This document shows positions 30,992-37,759 of a DNA stretch of 38,663 bases, piece after piece. The stretch is taken from NCBI GenBank assembly GCA_035939575.1, contig DASZFS010000392.1, positions 1-38,663 on the forward strand. The letters are read 5' to 3'. The translations under genes and the position numbers were made by a program. The notes below the pieces were generated by a model. That model was not told the origin of the DNA, ran no database searches, and saw nothing but the letters and a program-made list of their open reading frames with translations. Source of the DNA: DATKHR01 sp035939575 (lineage in GTDB: Bacteria > Acidobacteriota > Vicinamibacteria > Vicinamibacterales > CAVVIG01). Each line of letters starts with the position of its first letter. Positions within the stretch are counted from its first letter, which is position 1.

Positions 30992-31318
30992 ATGGGTGAT
31001 ACCGACGCAGTGTTCAAAGCGCTAGCGGATCCGAGCCGCAGGATGTTGCTCGATCGGCTCAACGACAACAACGGACAGACGCTCAGCGAGCTGTCGGCGC
31101 ATCTCGACATGACCCGTCAAGCCGTCACCCAGCATCTGAACGTCCTCGAGGCCGCGCACCTGGTGGTGACGCAGTGGAGAGGGCGCGAGAAGCTGCATTT
31201 CCTGAATCCTGTTCCGCTTCAGGAGATTTACGACCGGTGGATCCGCAGGTTCGAGCGATCGCGGGTGCGCGCGCTTCGAGATCTGAAAGAGCGGCTGGAG
31301 CGAATCCAAAGTGCCTAA
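30992..31318 (+). CDS. ArsR-family winged-helix repressor (SRPBCC-associated type)
   Basis: 108 residues from ATG 30992. In-frame starts at 30968 and 30977 lie in the promoter, so the later ATG is preferred. The winged helix is clear: VFKALADPSRRMLLDRLNDNNGQTLSELSAHLDMTRQAVTQHLNVLEAAHLV, then the wing WRGREKLHFLN and a C-terminal dimer helix (DRWIRRFERSRVRALRDLKERLE). The metal-binding Cys motif ELCVC of ArsR/SmtB is absent, so this is the metal-independent class that is usually paired with an SRPBCC/AHSA1 gene. That partner overlaps its end. It should bind the ATGCAAG dyad in its own promoter. Confidence 0.92.
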   Translation: MGDTDAVFKALADPSRRMLLDRLNDNNGQTLSELSAHLDMTRQAVTQHLNVLEAAHLVVTQWRGREKLHFLNPVPLQEIYDRWIRRFERSRVRALRDLKERLERIQSA

Positions 31319-31760
31319 GTCAACGTTCGTGTACTCGATCTACATCGCGGGATCCGCCGAGACAGTCTGGAAGGCACTACTCGACGGCGAGTTCACCCGT
31401 CAGTACTGGGGGCACGACAACATCTCGGATTGGCAGCGAGGGTCGCCGTGGGAAAACAGACGGGCCGACGGCACCGGCAGAATCTCGGCCCTCGGCGAAG
31501 TCGTCGAGGCCCGCCCCCCGAACCGGCTGATCATCACATGGGCAGATCCCGCCGACCGGACGCGGAAGGATCGTCACAGTCGCGTCACCTTCGATCTCGA
31601 AACCGTCGCGGACATGGTGCGCCTGACGGTCACCCACGACGACCTGGAGGCGGGCTCCGAGATGGAGCGGAAGATCAGCCAGGGCTGGCCGCGCGTGTTT
31701 TCCAGTCTCAAGTCACTGCTCGAGACAGGGCGGCCCCTGCAAACGTGGGCCGAGCGCTAA
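31311..31760 (+). CDS. SRPBCC/AHSA1-domain protein
   Basis: 149 residues from GTG 31311, overlapping the arsR stop by 8 bp with GGAG ~9 nt upstream. The fold begins FVYSIYIAGSAETVWKALLDGEFTRQYWGHDN. It continues with GRISALGEVVEARPPNRLIITW and VTFDLETVADMVRLTVTHDDL, and ends in the long helix SQGWPRVFSSLKSLLETG. This matches activator-of-Hsp90-ATPase homologue/Bet v1-like proteins, which hold a hydrophobic ligand in a deep cavity. In bacteria the ArsR-SRPBCC pair is very common, and its ligand is generally unknown. It probably binds the inducer or substrate of the regulon. Confidence 0.9.
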   Translation: MPKSTFVYSIYIAGSAETVWKALLDGEFTRQYWGHDNISDWQRGSPWENRRADGTGRISALGEVVEARPPNRLIITWADPADRTRKDRHSRVTFDLETVADMVRLTVTHDDLEAGSEMERKISQGWPRVFSSLKSLLETGRPLQTWAER

Positions 31761-31785
31761 CGAAACAATGACCTGGGGGTAGTCG

Positions 31786-32154
31786 ATGCAGAACGCCGGC
31801 AAGACGGTAGAAGGCTTCTACAGTGCGGTTCGCGCCAGGGATATGGCCGCGGCACGGACATTTCTGGATCCACACTTGACCTTCTACGGTCTCTTCGAGA
31901 CGTACCGGAGTGCGGACGAATATCTGAAGGCCTTGACGGGACTGCTCTCCATCACCACGAGTCTGGAGGTCCGCGCGATCATCGCAGAAGGGGAGAACGC
32001 TGCGCTTTTCTTCGATCTGACGACGACCGCACCGGCGGCCGCGCGAACGCTGGTCGCGGAGTGGCACATCGTCCGCAACGGCAAGATCGTGCAGGTCCGG
32101 TCGGCGTTCGACGGGCGGCCCTTCGCCGCGATGTTCGGCGCGAAAGAGAATTAG
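31786..32154 (+). CDS. NTF2-like/SnoaL-like protein
   Basis: 122 residues with GGGGGT 7 nt upstream of the ATG. The helical start (GKTVEGFYSAVRARDMAAARTFLDPHLTFYGLFETYRSADEYLKAL) and strands ending LVAEWHIVRNGKIVQVRSAFDGRPF are typical of polyketide-cyclase/SnoaL-like NTF2 folds. It follows the SRPBCC gene by 25 bp and is probably the third gene of the ArsR-regulated unit. It has no sequence resemblance to the NTF2-like genes at 6133 and 26273 beyond the fold. Reaction unknown. Confidence 0.82.
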   Translation: MQNAGKTVEGFYSAVRARDMAAARTFLDPHLTFYGLFETYRSADEYLKALTGLLSITTSLEVRAIIAEGENAALFFDLTTTAPAAARTLVAEWHIVRNGKIVQVRSAFDGRPFAAMFGAKEN

Positions 32155-32164
32155 GCAGGACGAA

Positions 32165-32197
32165 GCCCGATGACCCTCTCGCCAAGGGCCATCGGGC
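32165..32197. terminator. Bidirectional hairpin between convergent genes
   Basis: GCCCGATG (32165-32172) pairs perfectly with CATCGGGC (32190-32197). After one A-C mismatch, CCCT pairs with AGGG, leaving the 7-nt loop CTCGCCA. It occupies the 56-bp gap between the convergent stops at 32154 and 32211. It lacks a T-run, so it may act by pausing or with Rho. Confidence 0.5.
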
Positions 32198-32210
32198 GAA
32201 CAAACTCTAC

Positions 32211-33083
32211 TTACTGGCGGTGCGGGGCGCAGAGCAGGCCGTTGTCGTACGCGTCGAGCGTGCTCTGGATCGGATTGCCGACAGCCCACGCCTGGCTGCC
32301 GCCAGCGACGTTGCTGCCGACCGGATACGTCACGAGCCACGCGTTGCCCTGGGCGATGGACGCGTTGATGCAGCTTCCGTCGTTGCCAATCTTCACGTTC
32401 AGCATCGCGGACACGAGCGATTGGAACATTGTCACCGTCTTGTCCTTGCCCGTCATGTTGAGCACGGCGATCGCCTGCGCCACCGAGTATGTCACGCTGC
32501 CGACCGTTATCGAGCTGACCGGCCATGCCCCGGGATGGTTCTTCCAGTATCCGGGCGTTCCCGTGCCGGGTTGGGCAACCTTCACTGTCACGAACCCGAA
32601 GTTGTTCGAAGCCGAGCCGAGAACAACTCCGCTCGGAGGACTGACGCTGAGGCCCGCACCGTTTGACGTGCCGATGTTGTCTGGACCGAGTGGCGACGGT
32701 TGCGTTCCGGTCGGAATCACCACGAAGAGCGTGAAGGCCGAAGGAAGCCCCGCCAAGGCTGGGAACTGAAAGTCTCCGTTCAAGTCCGTCGTCACGCTAA
32801 TGTTGTCGGTTCCGTTGCAGATGACGCACGCAGTGACGGTGATCCCTGCGATTGGTGTATCAACGCCGAAGTCGAAGATGCCGTTGCTGTTCGTGTCCGT
32901 AAACACGATCCCGCACGTGCCGCCGGAGCACGGCGCGAGGGTCTGCGCCGACGCCGGTGCGGCCGCGATTGAGGCGAGCGGGAGCAGCGCGGCGGCGAGC
33001 GCGGCCGCTCTGACGTGCTTCAGCGGCCCTTCGAGCAGCTGCTGCGTTTTCGACCGAAGTTCGGCGTTCACTTCCTGCGACAT
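32211..33083 (-). CDS. Secreted protein with SdrD-B-like domain and GYWKNHP motif
   Basis: 290 residues from ATG 33083, with AAGGAG 7 nt upstream. A charged N-region and hydrophobic segment (AAALAAALLPLASIAAAPASAQ) give export. Residues ~60-145 form a SdrD-B/Cna-B-like beta-sandwich (GIVFTDTNSNGIFDFGVDTPIAGITV, then TTDLNGDFQFPALAGLPSAFTLFV) with a calcium-type DTNSNG loop. A C-terminal module starts at GTPGYWKNHPGAWP and contains SITVGSVTYSVAQAIAVLN and a Cys near each end. YWKNHP-bearing modules occur in secreted surface proteins of several phyla, but their function is not established. There is no sorting signal or anchor. Divergent from the glycosyltransferase. Confidence 0.8.
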   Translation of the reverse strand: MSQEVNAELRSKTQQLLEGPLKHVRAAALAAALLPLASIAAAPASAQTLAPCSGGTCGIVFTDTNSNGIFDFGVDTPIAGITVTACVICNGTDNISVTTDLNGDFQFPALAGLPSAFTLFVVIPTGTQPSPLGPDNIGTSNGAGLSVSPPSGVVLGSASNNFGFVTVKVAQPGTGTPGYWKNHPGAWPVSSITVGSVTYSVAQAIAVLNMTGKDKTVTMFQSLVSAMLNVKIGNDGSCINASIAQGNAWLVTYPVGSNVAGGSQAWAVGNPIQSTLDAYDNGLLCAPHRQ

Positions 33084-33150
33084 GTTCATACTCCTTGGGG
33101 GGGACACTTGGTCCTGTTGACGCGTCGTTCACCGACTTGTACGCTCAGCC

Positions 33151-34386
33151 GTGCGCTTTCTCCTGATAAACAACCACTGCATCAGCGACGCGACGGCCGG
33201 CGTCACGCAGAGCCTGCGCACGATCATGGAGTGGCTGGCCGATGCAGGCCATGACTGCCACATCCTGACGACCGCACGCTTCGAGAGCGCGGTTACGTTC
33301 ACGATCGACGAGCACCTGCGCGCGCAGGGCGTCGATCCTGCGGCTCTTTCCGAGCCGCTCGTCCGCTATCACGCTCGCGGCGTCCCGGTGACGCTCGTGC
33401 GCACGCGGCACAACGACGAGCAGCGGCCCGACGGGAAGGAAGCGAAACGCTACCTGGCGCTCGTCGACGAGCTGTTCGACACCTTCACGCCGTCGCAGGT
33501 GATCGCGTGCAACGGCCATCCGATGATCTTCGACGCGATGGCGCGCGCGCGGCGCCGGGGCGTGACGACCGCTTATGCCGTCCGCGGATTCGGCTACTAC
33601 GAGGCGCGGTACTTCGAGCACGTCGATCACGCGTTCACGTGCAGCCAGTTCCTCACGGATCACTACCGCGATCGCGTCGGCCTCGTCAGTACGCCGCTCG
33701 AACCGCCCCTCGACTGGTCGTCCGTCGTCGCTCCGGTCGACTCGCGCGCGTTCGTCACGTTCGTCAATCCGTCGATGCACAAAGGGCTGTATCTCTTCGC
33801 ACGGCTCGCCGACATGCTCGGTTCGCGCCGTCCCGACATTCCGGTGCTCGTCGTCCAGTCGGGCCACAGCGGTGGCTCTTTGAATGCCGTGCGCGGTGTG
33901 GACTTCGGCAAGTACCCCCAGATCATGGCGGCGCCGCCCGTGCCGAAGCCCGCCGATTACTTCGCGCTCACGCGCATCCTCGTCGTCCCGTCCGTCTGGG
34001 AAGAGCCGTTCGGCCGCGTCGCCGCCGAGGCGATGATCAATTCGATTCCGCCGCTCGTCAGCGAGCGCGGCTCGCTGCCGCACGTCGTCGGCGGCGATTT
34101 CAGCCAGGGCGGCGGCGGCCGTGTGCTGCCCATTCCCAGCTGGATGACGTTCAAGACGAAACAACTGCCGGCCGAGAGCGAGGTGCAGCCGTGGTTCGAC
34201 GCGATCGCCGCGCTGTGGGACGACGCCGCGCACTACGCCGCGATGGCGGCGCGCGGGCGCGAAATCGCCGATGAGCGATACAGCGAGGCTGTTTCGCGGA
34301 CGAAGCATCTCGACTTTTTCACCTCGTTGGAGCCGGGAGGTCGGCCGATCCCGGGCGCCTCGGCACGGAAGTACTCGAAAGGCTGA
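33151..34386 (+). CDS. GT4-family glycosyltransferase
   Basis: 411 residues from GTG 33151; there is no strong Shine-Dalgarno, but the GT-B N-domain starts immediately (MRFLLINNHCISDATAGVTQSLRTIMEWLADAGHDCHILT). A linker and the C-domain follow, with FVNPSMHKGLYLFARLADML and the nucleotide-sugar signature LVVPSVWEEPFGRVAAEAMINSIPPLVSERGSLPHVV (EX7E-like E-P-F-G). A C-terminal helix (AMAARGREIADERYSEAVSRT) returns to domain 1. It is a cytosolic retaining transferase for polysaccharide, glycolipid or protein glycosylation; no cluster of related genes is present. The adjacent secreted YWKNHP protein might be its acceptor, but that is only positional. Confidence 0.88.
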   Translation: MRFLLINNHCISDATAGVTQSLRTIMEWLADAGHDCHILTTARFESAVTFTIDEHLRAQGVDPAALSEPLVRYHARGVPVTLVRTRHNDEQRPDGKEAKRYLALVDELFDTFTPSQVIACNGHPMIFDAMARARRRGVTTAYAVRGFGYYEARYFEHVDHAFTCSQFLTDHYRDRVGLVSTPLEPPLDWSSVVAPVDSRAFVTFVNPSMHKGLYLFARLADMLGSRRPDIPVLVVQSGHSGGSLNAVRGVDFGKYPQIMAAPPVPKPADYFALTRILVVPSVWEEPFGRVAAEAMINSIPPLVSERGSLPHVVGGDFSQGGGGRVLPIPSWMTFKTKQLPAESEVQPWFDAIAALWDDAAHYAAMAARGREIADERYSEAVSRTKHLDFFTSLEPGGRPIPGASARKYSKG

Positions 34387-34531
34387 GTAGCACGGGGAAT
34401 ACCAGCGCAGAAATCAGCAGTTTGCCGATGTTTTTATGGGTCTCGAACGTGCTCGCGCGAGCAGAAACGTCAGCGGTCGTACAAGGACCGTATTACAGAG
34501 TTCGCAATACAATCTTCCGCGAGGTGGCACG

Positions 34532-35746
34532 ATGAACGACGTTCCCCGGTCGAGCCGACGGCAGCTTCTTCGGATGACCGCGATGCTCGGTGGAGGGGTT
34601 CTCGCCCAACGCCGGCGACTGCTCGCGTGGGAGACTCCCGGTAAGCTCGGCGCTCCGCTCGGCCCCTACGGCGAGCGGTCGCCGTTCGAGAAGGCGGTCC
34701 GCTGGCACAGGGAGTCGAAAACGCCCGAGACGGGCTCGTGCTTCACGCCGCTTCACGCCTCTGTCGGCACGCTCACACCGGCGTCTCTGCACTACGAGCG
34801 GCATCATTCGGGCATCCCGACGATCGATCCGTCGCAGCATCGTCTCGTCATACACGGCATGGTCGATCGACCGCTCTCGCTGACGATGGCGGAGATTCAG
34901 CGGCTGCCGTCGATCACTCGCACGCTGGTGCTGGAATGTGGCGGCAACAGCGCGGGCGAATGGGCCGCGCGAACGGGTCCTGACGTCCAGCGCAGCTACG
35001 GTCTGGTGAGCTGCAGCGAGTGGACTGGCGTTCCGCTCGCAACCCTGCTCGCGGAAGTGGGCGTGAGGCCAGGAGCGTCGTGGGTGATTGCGGAAGGGGC
35101 GGACGCCTGCCGGATGGAGCGCAGCGTTCCGCTGTGGAAGGCTACGGAGAACGCGCTCCTCGCGTATGGACAAAACGGCGAAATGATTCGTCCATCGCAG
35201 GGCTATCCGCTGCGGCTCATCAACCCTGGGTGGGAGGGCAACACGAACGTGAAGTGGCTTCATAGCTTGAAGCTGACCAATCAGCCGTACATGGCCCGGG
35301 ATGAAACCTCGAAGTACTCGGACCTGATGCCCGACGGAACGGCGCGCATCTTCACGTACCAGATGGAAGCGAAGTCGGTCATCACCTTCCCGTCAGGAGG
35401 GCAGACGCTGCCAGGAATTGGTCTGTACGAATTGACAGGCCTCGCGTGGTCAGGAAGCGGCAAGATCGAGCGCGTTGAAATCACAACCGATGGAGGGCGG
35501 AGTTGGGCGGCCGCGCAGCTGCAAGAGCCGCGGCTACCGATCGCTCTGACGCGTTTCCGAATGCCGTGGCGTTTCGAGGGCCGGGAAGCCGTCATCGCCT
35601 CGCGCGCCATTGACGAGACCGGCTACGTGCAACCCTCGCGCGAAGAGCTCGTCGCCGTGCGCGGCGGGAACTCGGTCTATCACTTCAACGGGACGAAATT
35701 CTGGCGGGTTCAGGCCGACGGGACGGTGACCAATGTGGACGCGTAG
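34532..35746 (+). CDS. Tat-exported molybdenum sulfite dehydrogenase, SoxC-like
   Basis: 404 residues from ATG 34532, with GAGGTGG upstream. A twin-arginine signal (SRRQLLRMTAMLGGGVLA) indicates export of a folded Mo protein. The sulfite-oxidase fold is shown by HRLVIHGMVDRPLSLTMAEIQRLPSITRTLVLECGGN (the Cys of ECGGN is the expected Mo ligand) and SCSEWTGVPLATLL. GYPLRLINPGWEGNTNVKWLHSL carries the pterin/substrate contacts. The dimerisation domain follows (GIGLYELTGLAWSGSGKIERVEITTDGG). SoxC-type enzymes oxidise sulfite or a Cys-sulfane and pass electrons to a cytochrome c. The next gene, overlapping by 14 bp, encodes such a cytochrome. Confidence 0.92.
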   Translation: MNDVPRSSRRQLLRMTAMLGGGVLAQRRRLLAWETPGKLGAPLGPYGERSPFEKAVRWHRESKTPETGSCFTPLHASVGTLTPASLHYERHHSGIPTIDPSQHRLVIHGMVDRPLSLTMAEIQRLPSITRTLVLECGGNSAGEWAARTGPDVQRSYGLVSCSEWTGVPLATLLAEVGVRPGASWVIAEGADACRMERSVPLWKATENALLAYGQNGEMIRPSQGYPLRLINPGWEGNTNVKWLHSLKLTNQPYMARDETSKYSDLMPDGTARIFTYQMEAKSVITFPSGGQTLPGIGLYELTGLAWSGSGKIERVEITTDGGRSWAAAQLQEPRLPIALTRFRMPWRFEGREAVIASRAIDETGYVQPSREELVAVRGGNSVYHFNGTKFWRVQADGTVTNVDA

Positions 35747-36296
35747 CGCGGTGGCGCTGGTGATCGTGTTCGCTGGTGCCGCAACGTTGGCGGCGCAGTC
35801 ACCCACGTTCGGGGTAGGACGGCCACCGACTCCAGATGAAGTTCGCGGGCTGGGCGCCGCTATCGCGCCGGACGGCGGTGGCTTGCCCGAGGGCTCGGGG
35901 ACCGTTGCGGAAGGACGCACGGTCTACGCGGGTCGCTGCGCCAGCTGCCACGGTCCGAACGGTGAAGGTGGCGGCGTGGGCGCTCCGCTCGTCGGTGGGA
36001 AAGGCACGCTCGCCACCGCGCGGCCTCTCAAGACGGTCGGGAGTTTCTGGCCGCAGGCAACGACTGTGTGGGATTACGTCAATCGAGCGATGCCGTTCGA
36101 TCAGCCAGGATTGTTGACACCGGGGGAAGTCTACGCCGTCGTCGCGTACATCTTGAACCTCAACGGCATCATTGGAGAAGAGGTCGTCATGGATGCCAAG
36201 AGCCTTCCCAAGGTGATCATGCCGAATCACGATGGCTTCGTCGCCGATCCCCGACCGGATGTCGGACCAACGATTACGAGGAAGCCGAAGCCGTAA
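35733..36296 (+). CDS. Periplasmic cytochrome c, partner of the SoxC-like enzyme
   Basis: 187 residues; the start lies inside the end of the previous gene (14-bp overlap, different frame), indicating coupled translation. A signal peptide (SAVALVIVFAGAATLAAQ) precedes one class I haem domain. CASCHGPNGEGGG gives the CxxCH site (about residue 69), and the axial Met is probably in NRAMPFDQPG. Helix 3 is LTPGEVYAVVAYILNLNGII. The C-terminal tail (KVIMPNHDGFVADPRPDVG) is like that of SoxD-type subunits. It accepts electrons from the molybdoenzyme and passes them to the respiratory chain. Confidence 0.92.
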   Translation: MWTRSAVALVIVFAGAATLAAQSPTFGVGRPPTPDEVRGLGAAIAPDGGGLPEGSGTVAEGRTVYAGRCASCHGPNGEGGGVGAPLVGGKGTLATARPLKTVGSFWPQATTVWDYVNRAMPFDQPGLLTPGEVYAVVAYILNLNGIIGEEVVMDAKSLPKVIMPNHDGFVADPRPDVGPTITRKPKP

Positions 36297-36310
36297 CCGT
36301 CGTAGATCTG

Positions 36311-37615
36311 TTACGACTGACGGATCAGCTCCACGCGGCGGTTGTGCGCGCGCCCCTCGATCGTATCGTTCGTATCCTTGGGCTGTGATTTGCCGAACCC
36401 CGAGGTCAACAGACGCGCACCGTCCACGCCGTGTTTCTTGACGAGCGCGTCCTTGACCGCCGCGGACCGTCGTCGTGACAGATCCACGTTGAACTGATCG
36501 CTGCCAATTCCGTCGGTGTGTCCGTTGACGGTGAGCCTCCATGCCGGATGCCGGCGCAGCACCTCCTCGATGTCTTTGAGCGTCGCCTCCGATTCGGCGC
36601 GGATGACGTCGCTGTTGAAGGAGAAATAGATGCTGTAGATGTCCACCTTGCCGGTATCGAGCAGCGCTCGCTCGAGCGCATTCGCGCCGCCCGAGGCGCC
36701 GGCGGCCGCAGCGACTGCTCCTGGGCCCGGAAACGCGCCCGAACCGGCACCGGCGTTCCCCGACGGCGTTCCGACCGGGGCGGCGCATCGGTCGGTGATC
36801 TTGACCACCCGAAGCACGTCGCGATCGCCGCCATTCGGCTTGTCGCAGGGTCCGCCCGCGAGCTGGACCGGCTTCAGGTTCTTCTTCGCCGACTCGCACA
36901 TCTTGAGGACGTCCGGAGGCTGCGGCTTGAAGGCGTCGATGCCGATCCGGAACATCAGGGTAAGCGGGTTGTCGGGATTGTCGAGGAAGAAGAACTCGCT
37001 CTTGTCGCCGAAGAAGTCGCCGTCTGCTTGAATGGTCGGCAAGGTCACCGGCATATCGTTCAGGATCACCGGCAGCATGACGGGCGCGGCGCCGACTCGG
37101 GTGATCGTGGCGACCATCTGGTTGTCATAGACATTTGGATGCACGTTGCGATCGATCGGCGGCTTGATCTGCGAGTACGGGATGAAAATGCCGAACTTGG
37201 TCTGGCCTTTCGTCTTGAGATCGTTCAGCACGGCCGCGGACGTGCCGATGGCGGTCGTCTCGGGCATGGCTTCGGGCAGCTCCGTCGAGAACTGCAATTG
37301 GTACAGGAAGGCCGACTTGAGGTCGGCCTGACGCACGGTGCGGTGCAGCGTGAATTGTTCCACCTTGCTCGGCGCGATGCCGAACATGTCCACGACGAGC
37401 CGTTCGACCGAGTACCTCAACCGGACGTCGGCTGAAGTGACCGACTCGATGGTCTTGATCGACTCGTAGTCGCCGTCAAACTGGTTGACGGCGGTGACGA
37501 TCGTCAAACCCTGGCAGAGGGGAACGGCCGGCGGTGCGCCGTCGGCAAAACCATTTGCGCCGCCGACGAGGCCGAACATCAGGATCGCGCTCGCGAGCAT
37601 GTACCGGTTCCTCAC
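36311..37615 (-). CDS. Exported OmpA-like peptidoglycan-binding protein
   Basis: 434 residues from GTG 37615, with GGAGG 6-7 nt upstream. A signal peptide (MLASAILMFGLVGGANGFA) is followed by ~280 residues without recognised homology, containing paired strands and four Cys. A Gly/Ala/Pro linker (GNAGAGSGAFPGPGAVAAAAG) leads to an OmpA C-domain (~320-430). That domain opens VDIYSIYFSFNSDVIRAES and contains WRLTVNGHTDGIGSDQFNVDLSRRRSAAV and GFGKSQPKDTNDTIEGRAHNRRVEL. These residues match the peptidoglycan-binding signature (TDxxG, NxxLSxxR, NRRVE). It likely anchors an outer-membrane or periplasmic complex to the wall; the role of the N-domain is unknown. Confidence 0.92.
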   Translation of the reverse strand: MRNRYMLASAILMFGLVGGANGFADGAPPAVPLCQGLTIVTAVNQFDGDYESIKTIESVTSADVRLRYSVERLVVDMFGIAPSKVEQFTLHRTVRQADLKSAFLYQLQFSTELPEAMPETTAIGTSAAVLNDLKTKGQTKFGIFIPYSQIKPPIDRNVHPNVYDNQMVATITRVGAAPVMLPVILNDMPVTLPTIQADGDFFGDKSEFFFLDNPDNPLTLMFRIGIDAFKPQPPDVLKMCESAKKNLKPVQLAGGPCDKPNGGDRDVLRVVKITDRCAAPVGTPSGNAGAGSGAFPGPGAVAAAAGASGGANALERALLDTGKVDIYSIYFSFNSDVIRAESEATLKDIEEVLRRHPAWRLTVNGHTDGIGSDQFNVDLSRRRSAAVKDALVKKHGVDGARLLTSGFGKSQPKDTNDTIEGRAHNRRVELIRQS

Positions 37616-37666
37616 GCTGCACCTCCACCGCAGACCAGGTTCTCGGTCTGTGCTTGCCTCAGGGAT

Positions 37667-37759
37667 TCACAGGAACTGCATCGCATTGAACGTCAGTACC
37701 CAGGTCGAAATGCGGGTGAACGACAGCAGCGCAACGCCGAGGCAAAAGATCACGAGCAT
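37667..37759 (-). CDS. Predicted 30-residue single-span membrane peptide
   Basis: An ORF of 30 codons from ATG 37759, with GGGGGTGA just upstream, overlapping the end of the DUF3592 gene by 10 bp. The translation is one hydrophobic helix: MLVIFCLGVALLSF, then a short TRIST turn and WVLTFNAMQFL. The coupled start, Shine-Dalgarno and membrane character support a real small protein, possibly a subunit or regulator of the DUF3592 protein. There is no homology evidence; the size resembles membrane micropeptides such as KdpF but the sequence does not. Confidence 0.45.
   Translation of the reverse strand: MLVIFCLGVALLSFTRISTWVLTFNAMQFL

Noticed and set aside
36280..36325. Terminator hairpins between the cytochrome and OmpA genes (CGTAAC/GTTACG or GTCGTA/TACGAC)
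   Set aside because: Stems of only 6 bp that exclude each other, no T-run, overlapping both stop regions.
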